A stretch of DNA of 64,000 nt from Rhodocollybia butyracea (Eukaryota; Basidiomycota; Agaricomycetes; Agaricales; Omphalotaceae). The number at the start of each line of letters is the position of its first letter. The stretch's first letter is position 1. The translations under genes were made by a program, and so were the position numbers. The stretch spans positions 186,001-250,000 of the forward strand of contig JADNRY010000007.1 in NCBI GenBank assembly GCA_015501585.1, written 5' to 3'. Positions 22,156-34,300 of this stretch are shown here, piece by piece. The notes beneath the pieces are model-generated. The model did not search any database. It saw only the letters and a list, made by a program, of their open reading frames with translations, and was not told the origin of the DNA.

Positions 22156-23769
22156 ATGAGCCCCAGCAACCGACCTCGCCCCAGTATCCTTGCCCAGTTT
22201 GACCCGCTTCTTTCCGAAACCGAACCTGAATATGTCTCTGATTCAGAGGAAGAAAATCCAGACAAGGAAAACATGGTACCAGAACTTGGTTTGACTGAAT
22301 TTTTTAGCAGGACCTATAAACACGAGTATGCCCAGCCAGCAACTCTCACCAAACGCCTGATTGATATTGGGGATGCGACCATAGTGGATATTGTAGATGA
22401 AGAAGAGGAAAAAGAAGGGAATGGCGAAAATATCTTTTTTTCGCTCGAAACCCCGAAGCGCGCACTGCCTGGAAGTATACCGCGTACTCCGTTGGCAGAA
22501 ATTTCGCTGGAGCCAAAACCAAGGCACTCTCCACTGGGAAGAGTCGTCGAGACGCTGCCACGTTCTGCCAATACTGTTAATTCGGCAGGAACCAGTTTTG
22601 GTCATCCAGAGCGAGCTCCGCGAATTACGGTCAACAACGCAGACAACAATCTAGTGGGCAGTCTCATGGCCACTACTGCACCGTTTGATTTGCAGGCTTC
22701 CACTTTGTCCCAACAGGATGCCTCGGACAATCGCCTCGCGCCACCTAAAGCATCTACCTCCAACCGCCTTTCTCTTGACCTGCATTCATCATTCAGCCTC
22801 CAATCCGAAACCAGTTTTGATTTACTCAACGACCGCATATCATTTTTCGAGGCTCAAGGCCACGCATTTCTTAATGCGTTGGATGATGACATTGCAGCAC
22901 CTGATACCTCCTTTGACGATAACGACGACAGTATGTGGTGCCGTTGCTTTCTCGCAATCATCTAATATTGTCCACAGCTACTCCCACCGCGCTGCCCGAA
23001 ATCGACAGTTTGTCCACCATAACATATCCGTTGAAAAACTTTTGTACGTTTCAAACATGGTGACGCTGTGCATAATTCTTACAAACAATTTCTAGCACTG
23101 TCTTCCGAAGGTGATTCAAGCTTGCCTCTAGTTTTCGGACCTCTCATCGGGCACTCGACATCTACGGTTACTCCCGCTGTTCATCGTACAGCTGCTACTA
23201 CAGTTCCCGCCTTACGAATAATCAAGCGGATTAAACGTTACGATGATGAAAGGCCAGCTGCCTCATCTTCCTCGCATACCGTGCATAACGCACCTCAGAG
23301 AAAATCTTCTTCTGTCATTGCTACGTCGGAGGTTCCCATTTCCAAAACGTCCTCAAAGCCTTTGGGCCAGCATGGTTTTCCTGCTGCATTGTTTGTGGAG
23401 GATCTTACATCCACCACAATTGCAACGAGCAAGCCTTCTAAACTATCTGGAGCTTCTGGTCCTAAGAGAGTGCTTAACACGGATCCCTGCAGAAGTAGTA
23501 AAACAGCCGGACGACACAAAGTCCCTCTTCCTATTCTCCCCTCGATGAATGTCAAGAGTGCCAGTTCAGCAATACCGTCCGGAGTCCCGAGACCAGTCGG
23601 TACCAGCGGAATCCCTGCTTCGAGGCTTCCTGCTCCTTCTGGGATCGCTCGATTCGGTCGCAAGGCTAGTGCACCTCCTGCTTCCATCGAAGCACCTGGA
23701 TCTGGTGGAAGTCGAACCGCTCCGGTTCGAAGTGCTGCTCGTCGTTATCTGACTTATGGTCCTCAGTAG
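22156..23769 (+). CDS. Ser/Pro-rich protein with SxIP motifs, unknown function
   Basis: Three exons (22156-22930, 22978-23043, 23096-23769) give 504 residues. I recognise no folded domain. The N-terminus is acidic (EYVSDSEEENPDKENM) and has TP sites (ETPKR, PRTPL). The last 150 residues are basic and Ser/Pro-rich, with SAIPSGVPRP and TSGIPASRLPAPSG: two SxIP motifs in the basic, Ser/Pro-rich setting used by proteins that bind EB1-type microtubule plus-end proteins. A role at microtubule ends is an inference from this short motif alone. The end is VRSAARRYLTYGPQ. Confidence 0.6.
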
Positions 23770-24507
23770 TTTTTGAATGATTAATTGTCTCTTCATGATA
23801 GATGTTGACGCTTCATTCGTTTCGTTTGATTTTAGACTTGTAAGTTTAGAGCTTTGTGGCATTCTTGGTGGCATTTACGAAATAATTCTTCATACATACA
23901 TACACATTCTCATGACCATTATTTAGCATCAGGTGGATACTTGCAAGTTACATGTAACATACTCAGTCATTTGAAGATACAAGCTTCTTTGGCATTTTGC
24001 GTGGTGACTCTGAAGACCTTTGCCCTTCACTCTGAATGATTGGTTTGGAACCCAGAGATGAATGATTTCTGTTGGATTTCTGAGTTGGTAAGCTTGCGTG
24101 GTGGCAAGTCTTTACTTCAACAACCATTGTAGAGGAGCTCTGGTACAGTGAATTACATACATAAGTATGAGTGAAATTTGCCCTTCATTTGGCCAGCTGT
24201 ACACAAACGTCTCAAATGCAGTTACATCACCCGTCGGCCCGCCTGAGCTATATGCTGCTTTGACCTGATATCTTAGGAAGTCAACTAGTCATTAACCATA
24301 TAATTCATGACTGTTCAAATTCTCAGTTCTGCAGTCTGTTTTTACATGTTGGTGGTGGTGGTGGTGTAACTGACATGGTCCCACTTAGGAACAGTCGGGT
24401 GGGCTTTGCTTTTTTGTTCAAGCCAGTTGGACACGTGGTATACGTGGAATCCCATTACTATGTATGGTGATATGTGCTTTTCTTACAGTTTTCTTATCTT
24501 TTTGACC
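23770..24507 (+). other. Intergenic region with (TGG)n run
   Basis: No gene is supported over these 740 bases. A GGT/TGG trinucleotide run lies at 24350-24366. The last part is the promoter or leader of the monooxygenase; a possible upstream exon ending near 24488 (acceptor CTTACAG) cannot be excluded. Confidence 0.4.
24350..24366. repeat. TGG microsatellite
   Basis: About five and a half perfect TGG repeats. Confidence 0.8.
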
Positions 24508-27336
24508 ATGACTGATTTGCCAGTAAACCAAAGTATACCGAGATCATGGCCATCGGAGAACGAAAGAGGCTACCACATCCCTAATCAACGTTTTGGAACG
24601 GTGAGACTGCTCCTCAAGTGACTTAGTGTTTTTCTCTAACTTAGTACTTATGTTGATCTCTAAATAGATTCATTCCATTAAGATCATCGCTATCGGGGCT
24701 GGGATTTCGGGTATCTCTCTCGCTCATGACGTCCAAGAACACGGTGAAAATATTGACCTGACTATATATGAAATGGGGGGCGATGTCGGTGGTACATGGC
24801 TATGGAATAAGTTAGGAACTTGTTCAAAACTTTGACCGAAAAATACTAATGAACCCACAGATATCCAGGATGCCGCTGCGACATACCTTCTGTAAACTAT
24901 CAAGTAAGCTCGACTTTATGCCTTGTACAGTTGTACTATGGTTAAAGCCTTGATAGATGTCATGGTGTCCGAATCCGGACTGGTCTGAATATTACTCTAC
25001 CGCCGGGGAGATCCAGCAATATTACAAGCATATAGTGGACAAGTACGTAGCCTGTTCTACACTCTTGGACTGGGATTTAGCGTGGTACTTCCAGGTTTGC
25101 CTTAAAGAAATACATGCGTTTTGCTCATGAAGTCATCAGAGCCGAATGGGTCGAGGATACTAAGAAGTGGAAGCTGACTATTAAAGCCTCAGATGGACAA
25201 CAATTCGAGGATGAATGTAATATATTTATCAACGGTGGAGGTCCGGGCCATCTGGCAGTTGTCGCACTCTTCGAGCCTCTAACTTTTATGCAGGAGTTTT
25301 GAACGATTGGAAGTGGCCAGATATCGAAGGCAAAAAAAGTGGTCTTTGCACCATGTGTTTATCTCAACTCACCCAACACTAGGCCTACATGACTTCCAAG
25401 GAATCTTGTGCCATACTGCTCGCTGGCCCAAGGAATTTGATCACAAGGGTAAACGAGTAGCCGTTATTGGCTCGGGGAGCTCTGGAATACAAATTCTGGC
25501 AACCATACAACCCGAAGTAAAACAACTCTACCATTGGATACGCTCTCCGACATGGATAACCCCCGGTTTTGCCCAGCAATTTGCAGCGCCAGGAGGGAAA
25601 AACTTCAGTTGTAGGCAATTTTTCGGCCTTCAAAAATTCTATCTGTAAAAATATAGCAACGCAGACACCAAGGAGCAAAAGAAATTATTTGCTGAAGATC
25701 CCCGACATGCCCTCAAGTACCGAAAGATGATCGAGGTAAGAGCTGGGACTGTGTTCATATAGCAGTGGCTCAGGATCTGACCAAGTATAGTCGGAGCTGA
25801 ACGAACGTTTTAAATTCATTGTACAAGGAACAGCGGAGCAAAAGGCAACTCTAGAAGTTCAATCGAGCCTTTGTTTCTTTTTTGCGGACGACGCTAATCG
25901 ATTCCGTAGTTTGCAAATAAGGACATGCGTCAACGGTTGAACGGAGACAAGCGCCTCATTGATGCTATCGTCCCAACCAAGTTTGTGGTTGGATGTCGAA
26001 GACCGACTCCGGGAAATGGATACCTTGAAGCGCTTCTTAAACCCAACGTTGAAGTTTTCACGGAAATGTTCCAGAGAATAACACCAAAGGGCTTTATCGA
26101 TCATGAAGGTAATGAACATGAGGTCGATGCCATTGTCTGCGCTACGTTCGTCTTTTTCCTCTCTCCAGTTTGTGCGAGAGTCCTTAATGTTCTTCGCGTA
26201 GGGGATTCAATACCAGCTTCATTCCTAGGTTTCCGGTGATTGGACGTCATGAAATCAACCTTCAGGATAGATGGAAGAAGTACCCTGTTGATAGTGTGGG
26301 TTGACATCTCTCTTCCTAGATATTCCTTCGATGCTAACTATGATAAACACTAGTATCTGTCGTTGGCGGTAAAGGATACTCCTAATGTTAGTTGAATAGT
26401 CAGGTTTTCCTTTCCCTTGTCTAATGTTAGATGTATATGAATTCAGTATTTTATGTACTATGGCCCACATGTACGTGTTCCTTTCTCTCGGTGGTCTATT
26501 GACTAGAGAGAGGTGTAGGGTATGTCTTTTCACTATGATACTCCATCCCATGCCATCTGATATTCCTGTAAGTAACAGTTTTAGGAGCTTATGAGTCCTT
26601 TGTGCTAACCCTGTATCTTTCAAGTATACATGAAAAGGTCCAACAGGTCATGGGAGTGGGGCACCAATGATAGAAGCTAGTTCGTCCACCTTGTGCCAAT
26701 GGGCCTATATTGGGACTCGATATTAAACAGCTAACGTTTACAGTGACCAGATGCTTTGTGCAAATCATTCGCAAGGTCCAGACGGAAAATATCGTATCGA
26801 TTCAAGTCAAGGATAAAGCTGCCAGAGATTTCAACGAACACCGCGAACTATACCTGAAGCGCACTGCATGGGCTGGACAGTGTAGTTCATGGTTCAAACC
26901 AGGACCTGACGGTGGGTTGAGCCTTCGTTATCCCCTGTCAAGTTAACAATCTGTTCAGCAAGCCCGGTAATGTTTCCCGGAAATCGAGTCCTCTTCATCG
27001 AACTCCTCACAAATCCTCGATGGGAAGACTGGGATTATGAGTATGGTTATGCGGGAAACAGGTTTGTGTCGGCTATCGGGATCGAAATGATCTTCCCGCT
27101 CGCTTAACAACTTACAGATTTGGATACTTGGGCAACGGTTTTACCATGCGAGAACTGGATGGTCGAGGTAATTATTCCCCTGATGTTTATTTCTACCGAG
27201 CTTGTCCCTGCCATCGAGTATCATCTCAGTCTAATGAGTATCGATTCTAGATACCACCTTTTACTACGGGCTTTTGGACGGAGTAGATAAACAGCCTGAC
27301 TATAGTGACTTGCGACCTATGTACGCTTGGATGTAA
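24508..27336 (+). CDS. Flavin-binding monooxygenase, Baeyer-Villiger type
   Basis: FAD/NADPH enzyme likely to insert oxygen into a ketone or a related substrate; the target is unknown. Start MTDLPVNQSIPRSWPSENER. Splicing about 15 introns restores KIIAIGAGISGISLAHDVQE (FAD Rossmann), GGDVGGTWLWNKYPGCRCD, YYSTAGEIQQYYKHI, FDHKGKRVAVIGSGSSGIQ (NADPH Rossmann), VDAIVCATGFNTSFIPRFP, YFMYYGP, VQTENIVSIQ, RELYLKRTAWAGQCSSWFK, GNRVLFIELL and the end FGYLGNGFTMRELDGR with SDLRPMYAWM. The BVMO fingerprint position (between the Rossmann folds) falls in LHDFQGILCHTARWPKEFD, matching FxGxxxHxxxWP. The stretch 26390-26760 holds very small exons and is the least certain part. No frame break is required, so it is called intact. 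Confidence 0.8.
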
Positions 27337-27597
27337 ATGTGTGACAATATTTTGTTTTTTCTTTAGTCTAACTTGTGAATAGTTATACAGATCGATACAT
27401 TAAGTATACAGTATACATAAGTCCATGGGATCCTGTGAATGTTGAAGCAAACTATGTAGTCCTGAATATTATCTGGAGTGGAAAAGAGAGGGTCTATGTA
27501 TGACAAACATATAACACAAAAATAGCAACTGCGATGAACGCAATGTCTGTGATGCTTAGCGCGAACTTAGCCAGCGAAATCCCAAGAAAGGAGTAGA

Positions 27598-30525
27598 TTA
27601 GAATTCAGCCCTCTTCTTGCTCAACAGCCGTTTAGGCGCCTTTTTGTCTTTCTGTTTAGACATAGCCGAAGGCAGTTGCATTCGATGAGCAGAGTCTGTA
27701 GGAGGCCGAATCTCGGATTTGGACCGGAAGGGAGTTTGGCTGGCGGATGGTGCATGCCAATTAGGCATATCGGGAACAGCCACTCCGGTAGCATTACCTA
27801 AATCATTACCTGAACCACTAACCTGGACGCTAGATCGTTTCCGCAATACCTTACGGGAATCTGTAGCGATGGGGATAGTCTGCGCTTGTACCCGGGGAGG
27901 AGGAGCGGGGCTACTTCGAACAGGGTAATTCAGTCCCCCGGTTGTCATCGATCGAGGCATGGCCGTATTACCACCGGGACCGTGCTGTGGAGGTCGGAAA
28001 CGAGATTGCTGTTGTTCTGGCGATGACACCAGGTTGTTCTCCGGAGGAACATTGGGGTTATACAAAGGCTGAGGCATCGTGAGTTTCGAGGGAGCATGAC
28101 GAGGGACAGGACCATTCCTCGAAGAGGTCATTGAGGAAACCGATTGTTGGATACTCGGAGCAGGAAGATTTTGTTGTCGCTCGTGACCGTGAAGATCAAA
28201 AGAAACACCACTAGAATACTGTCGTTGTGAATGATCGCGAGGAACACCGGGACCACTAGTGTGATGCTCATTCAGGTGATACGAATCCTGAGGGTTAGGT
28301 GTCATATGATGACTGGCTTGAGAGTCGGTAGGGCGACGCAGAAGTGGTCGTCCGGTATCAGATGGGGTCGCGTGGGAAGTTGTGCGACGATGCCAAGGAT
28401 CGTACTGGTTTGCAAGAGGTTGGGGAGCATATTGTTGAGCAGCTGGAGGCGCAGGTTGGTAGTACTGACCACTCATCGGAGCATAGCCTGCCTGCTCTCT
28501 AGACTGCCCTGGTGGAGGCTTAGCTCCAAGAGGAAGCGGAGGCCCACTGCTCGATGCTGACGACAATATGGGTCTATCACCTAAACCAGGTATGTACCTG
28601 GCGGGAGCTGCAGGACTATCGCTGAATGCAGAGAACCCAGATGCGGGCGCCGCAGCTTTGGTACGATTGGCACTGATAGCTATCTGTGTACGTGCTTGTT
28701 CAACGGCATACAGTGCACGGGCGATGGGATCATCAGCGGCATTGCTGTTGTTGGGTTGCTGAGTGAGCGAATCTACGGTTGAGTGCGGAGACGGCTGATG
28801 AAGAAACTCAGGATCAACAGTTTCAGTGGGTTCATGTTCTTCCTCAATTCCACCATAAGCATCCGACTCGTCTCCATATATGGAGGCAGGAGATGTTAAT
28901 TCTACCTCTTGCCCGGAAACACCCAGAAACGGGGCCGGAGAAGCCATCAGATGAGGTGAGGCAGTCACAGTAGCATCTGCATTCCGCTGCGGCACCTCAT
29001 CACGATGGGGTAGCGAGGCGGATAGAGAGTCAATAGATGCGTTCATCCGCGTCTGCAGTTCAGCCCTAACGTCACGTTCTGGGACGTTGGCAATAGGAGG
29101 CTGCAAATGAGGAACATGCATGGCAGCATGGGTGGGCGAATGGGACAGGTCAGCTACACTCTGTGGCTGGTTTTTCTGCCAGTGAGGATTTGGTTGATTT
29201 CGTGGAGGAGACCGTGAAGTCGAGTTTGTATATAGCTCGTGCTGCATCGGGTGATCTTGGTTGCTTCTCTGTCGATGGATATTCGACTGATTTGAGTTCT
29301 GTTGCTGAGAAGGCTGGGGTAAGTGTTGGGTGTACGGTTGAAAGTGTCGGGGCAAAACTTGACCAGGTTTGAGATTAATAGATGCACCGAAGGGAACCAT
29401 ATGCATAGCATGTATTGTATTTGTGAACGATGGTTGTTCGTTGACAGACTGGATTATATATCAATGCTACGAAACTATTGTAAAAGACAATATGATCGTC
29501 ACCTTAGAGCGAGCTGCTTGTCGGCCAGAATTCATCTTGTATAGAGTTGTTAAAAGACAGCAACAGATGAAAAAAATATTTGTATATGCACGAACCTGGT
29601 GTGTGATTTCCCTCTGAATGACTTCGTAAGGCCCTCCGTGATGCAGGGAGAGTCCTAAAGGATTGGTCTCGTCGAGTTCATCTATCGGATCAAGTCCGCG
29701 ATTACGCGTGTTTTGTTGGCGAAGATCCACAGCAGCTGAATCGTTTGCTGTGGTGGCGGGACGTGGAGGAACCTCGATTGAATCAGACTGTGTAGATGGG
29801 AGAGCGGGAACGGAGGTATGGCGCGTAGCTAGAGGCCGATGACTTAGTTCGTCATACGCGGGAGGGGGAGAGAGCATTCGTGGGGGCTCGAGCATTATGA
29901 GATTTTTCTCAGTAGAAAGAGATGACGTTGATGTATTGGTAGAGTGAGATGAAAGCTCTGAATATGTCCTAGATGGGCTGGAGTTGACATTGGAACGCAA
30001 CTCGGATGGTAGTGAAAAGGAAGTTGGTCGTTTCCCAGTACGATAGAAATGCGAATTCTGCGCAAGAGGGTCCGTCATGCCCAAATCTGCGTGCGAATCC
30101 GGGAGCGAAAGCGGCTTCGACGACGGTGCAAAAGCCTGTCCAAGGGGCGAATCTGGGTTTCTTACAAATAAAGGGAGAGGTCGTGAAGAAAAAGCGGGGT
30201 CGTTAAGTTGATCAGGCGAGAGATTGCGAATGGCTAGATTGGGCGGTATGCTGCTTGGGACAGGAGAGTGAGATGGTACCGGCGATGGAGATGGTGATTT
30301 ACGGCTTAAATTGACAAAACTTGGACTAGACGGCGGTGTAGAGATGGCGGTACTTTTGGATGAAGAAAAGAGCGAAAATATGCCGGATTTGCGGTGCATG
30401 ATAGGAGCAGACGTTGAAACTCGTTTGGAAATATTATCATTGTTTATATTTTGGTCTGCTCTTGTTCCATTTTGGTTCGGGGGTACCGAGAACCGGGATT
30501 TGGAGAGTTTAGACCGATGCTGCAT
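27598..30525 (-). CDS. Large disordered protein with a Pal1-like motif
   Basis: Three exons, 30525-29596, 29535-29503 (11 codons) and 29448-27598, give 937 residues. Almost all of it is Ser/Pro/Gln-rich and probably disordered. The one ordered-looking stretch is DPIDELDETNPLGLSLHHGG followed by PYEVIQREI and, after the mini-exon, MVPFGASINLKPGQVLP. The D-x-ID-LD-...-HHGGPYE pattern resembles the Pal1 cell-morphology family (DxIDxLD...FHHDGPFDA), so a role at the cell cortex or endocytic sites is a reasonable but unproven guess. The end is basic (DKKAPKRLLSKKRAEF). The acceptor of the mini-exon reads ATACAAG. Confidence 0.65.
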
Positions 30526-31315
30526 CCAAGAGGGCGAAGGAGACCAGCTGTGAGGCGTTGAAGCCTTGAAGGACTAAAAAGTAGCTAATGATGGAAAGGT
30601 GCACGTGTTCGGCTCATCGGCTCGCTCAGCTTTACCTCGGAGTCCTGGACCAAGCGTTGTTTTGTCCTGCATAAAGATTCCTAAAGTGCAGTTCCTGCAG
30701 GAGACACGCTGAGACATGGCGGTAAAGGGACAAGGAAACAGTAACTTGACAGCAATACTATCAGGCTTTTCGATTTTCCGCAGTCGCTCGCCCCCGCCAC
30801 CGGCCTGGGCCCTGCGCGCGCTCAGCCCGGAAACCGCTACAGTACAATCCAGGATTCCAATACTTGGCTTTATCTCTGGAAACCTAGTCCTCTCCAGAAG
30901 TTTACTTGTTTCACTTGCAAAGTTTTTCTCCCTCAATACCAAATCAAAAGCCCCAAGAAGAACTCCTTTGCTGCTTTCATCGTCCTGTTTTCTCTGTAAT
31001 TCAAGTGCTTGCTTGCTGTACATATACCATAGAGGCTTAATTTCAATCTATTTTTTAAAGGGCATTTGAGGGATGAGAGAGATTTTGATCTTGAGTTGCT
31101 TCCCACGACTAGTAAACCCCAGCATACCACTTGCTCCAGTGCTTTAACTTGAACGAACAGGTTGCTTTCAACTCAGGCGGGCCTGCTTTATTCAGGCTCT
31201 ACCTTTACTATCCCATCTTCGGGGCTTCATTTCTGCATATTTATCTCATTAATTGCCCATTTTCACCAACAATTCTGTCCCAGCCATACCGTCCATCCTA
31301 GGCAGATCTCGAAGA
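30526..31315. other. Divergent intergenic region
   Basis: About 790 bases between the start codons of the Pal1-like gene (minus) and the Tea1-like gene (plus). Overlapping open frames exist on both strands (for example 30716-31069 plus and 31023-30574 minus), but none has family features. A C/G-rich patch at about 30786-30830 may hold promoter sites. Confidence 0.4.
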
Positions 31316-34300
31316 ATGTCCTTCTTCTCCAGGAAGAAGAACCACCCGCCACCAGCGCAAACCCCGCCAGCTGTAACCCTTTCGACTTCACCCAGCCAGG
31401 CTTTGGCACAAATGTCTGGGAGTACCAATAAGGACGTAGGATTAGCCATGCAGCAACAGCAACAGCAGCAGCAACCACCGCAAAATTCCATGGATTCGTA
31501 AGTTTAAGCTTATTTCTGTGTTTTTAAGCTCAATTTTCTCTAGCATGCCTGCAAACCAAGCTCAACAACGGCCTCAGAATTCTTCTGGACCACAACCATC
31601 ACAGGCATCAAGACCTCCGTCGTATCCCTGGTCGGCACGTCGGCTTGTTCTTCCCCCACCAGTTGTTCTCAACAAGCCAGGGGTTGTGCCTCCCACAAAT
31701 CCGTCTCCTCCTCCGTTTCCTCGATATGGCCATGCTCTTCCCGCGACAGCAACAAGCGCCGGCGAACTCTATCTTTTCGGAGGTCTGGTTCGCGAAGCTG
31801 CTCGAAACGACCTTTATCTCGTACATGCTCGCGAGCTGTCGGCTACGCTAATACAGACAGGCGGCGAAATCCCTTCTCCCAGAGTTGGTCATGCCAGTGC
31901 CATCGTCAGCAATGTCTTGATCGTTTGGGGAGGTGATACCAAGACAGATCCAAAAATGAGACAAGACAAACAAGATGATGGTCTGTACCTCCTCAATCTT
32001 GGTATGTGTTGTTTTCTCGTCATTAAAAATGGTCTAATTCGCTATTCTAGTCTCTCGTGAATGGACTCGGGTCACTGTTAACGGACCTAGTCCCGTTGGA
32101 CGATATGGCCATGCAGTGACCATGGCGCATACGTCTAAGTTTATTATATTTGGCGGTCAGGTTGACGGGGAATTCCTCAATGATATATGGTCCTTTGATC
32201 TAAACTCATGTAAGCTCCAACAAACTCCAGCGTTGATGTGGTATTGACTATACTTTCCAGTACGTGCGCGGCCCGCATGGGAATTGATTGAACCAACCTC
32301 TCCAGAAAGGCCTGCTCAGCGAACAGGACATGTCTGTGTTAATCATGGGGAGCGTATTCTCATGTAAGACTTGTTTCAGTCCGAGACGTGCAAGAAGCTA
32401 ATGTCCACTAGTTTCGGAGGAACAGACGGCCAATATCACTACAATGACACCTGGTCTTTTGATTTGACTACCAGAAAATGGTCCGAGCTCACATGCATTG
32501 GCTTCATCCCTGCTCCCAGAGAAGGCCATGCTGCAGCACTCGTGGACGATGTCATCTACGTGTTCGGTGGGCGAGGAGTCGATGGTAAGGATCTCAATGA
32601 TTTGGCAGCTTTCAAACTATCCAGTGAGTCTTTTTTTTAATCTAGTATGTATCGTAGTAATTTTTACCATAGATCAACGATGGTACATGTTCCAAAACAT
32701 GGGACCAGCCCCCAGTGGACGATCTGGGCACGCCATGGCCTCGATAGGTACCCGAGTGTTTGTCTTGGGAGGCGAATCATTTACGCCATCTAAACCGGAG
32801 GATGCCAACTTTATACACGTTTTGGATACAAGTGCGTCTTTCCTATTCTTACCTGCGAGATTTAACAAACTGTTCCTAGAACACATCAAATACCCTGACG
32901 CGAATAAGGCACAGCAAAACGGTAATCCTGCTCAGCAACATGTAGTCCGCAAATCCTCAGTTGGCTCGCCCGCTATCCAGCAGCAGCAGGGAAATGGATC
33001 TCCGTCTCTTATCAACGGCAACCCATATAATCGTTCCATGTCGCCTGCTATGGGTTCGGACTCTGAAGACGTTCGCCGAGCAGTATCACCTTCCAACGCC
33101 CGTTCCATGAAACCCGTAAACGGCACTATCACTCAACCTTTCCCCATAAATCCCAAAGGTAAAACTCCCCTGCGTCAGAAACGCGAAGACGAAGACGGCC
33201 CTTCCACAGATAACGAAGATACTGCGCCATCTTCGGAATCTGGAGTACGGGAACGTGCGGTATCACCAGAACAATCAATGATGGGCAGAGCAAAGAGTCC
33301 ACAGTTCAGTGTTGCCTCTCGCGCCGTGTCCCCTAACAGCATGGATACCGGACCAAGCATGGTATCATTAGCATTGAACGGTCGTTCATCACCTGCTGCT
33401 GTCGACAGGTCAAGGCCCCCTCCCACAGATGCACTTTATAATCCGCACTCACCCCATGTGAATGGTCATGTTAGATCAGGATCAAGAGGTGGTGGTTCAG
33501 TGGGTAATGTCACGGCGGAATTAGTCAGGGATTTGAAGACCAAAGAGGCTGAGTTGGAGGGGATGAAACGTCAAATGGCTTGGATGAAGGAGGCGTTGGG
33601 CAAGGCGACAAGGGCTGGATTCGCGTATTCGGAGCGTGACATGGGTGGCCTCGATAATGAAACCTCGACTGAAAATGAGTTGGTTCTCAAGTTCAAGCAG
33701 TTTAGAGCACACATGCAGGTTTGTTGATGTACTCCTTGAGATGATCCACTTTGTTAACGTTAACCCATAGATTGCAATGGTAGAGCAAGCCAAACAGGCC
33801 TCAGAGCATGTTGCGGATGCGGAACGTATGAAAGATAGCGCTGCACAAGAAGCTGCCTATTATCGCGCCAAGGTGGCTGCATTGGAGTCTTCGAACGAGT
33901 CGGAAACACATCGGTTGGAACGTCAGCGTGTAGCCGACTTAGAAAGAGATATGTCCGCGTTGATGAACGAACGTTGGGCGCAGGATCGGAAGATCAATGA
34001 ACTCAGTGATTCAGTCGCACTACACACCACTCTTTACGAGCAAGCAGAGGCGCGCGCCAATGAAGCTTCTAAACGAGCCGATATGTTGGATGAAAGTAAC
34101 GAACGACTGCTTCAGCAGCATTCCGATTTACAACAGCGACACGCGGCTTTGGACGGCCAATTCCGAAGCCATGCGGATAAACTTTTGTCCACAAGTTCTT
34201 CTCTCCAGCAGTCTCATGCTGAAGCGGACGCTATTCGCGCTCAAGTAGATGATCTCACTCGTTCTCAAGATCAACACATTCGAGCTCTTGACCAGGCACG

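Noticed and set aside
24350..24366. TGG run as a regulatory element
   Set aside because: A short simple repeat with no neighbouring motif; listed only as a microsatellite.
26390..26760. Break in the monooxygenase gene
   Set aside because: Small exons (YFMYYGP, then HGSGAPMIEA, then TRCFVQIIRKVQTEN) can be joined in frame; the region is uncertain but no disabling change is required.
30574..31069. Overlapping ORFs on both strands between the Pal1-like and Tea1-like genes
   Set aside because: No family motif, low-complexity composition and position in a divergent promoter region; not supported as genes.
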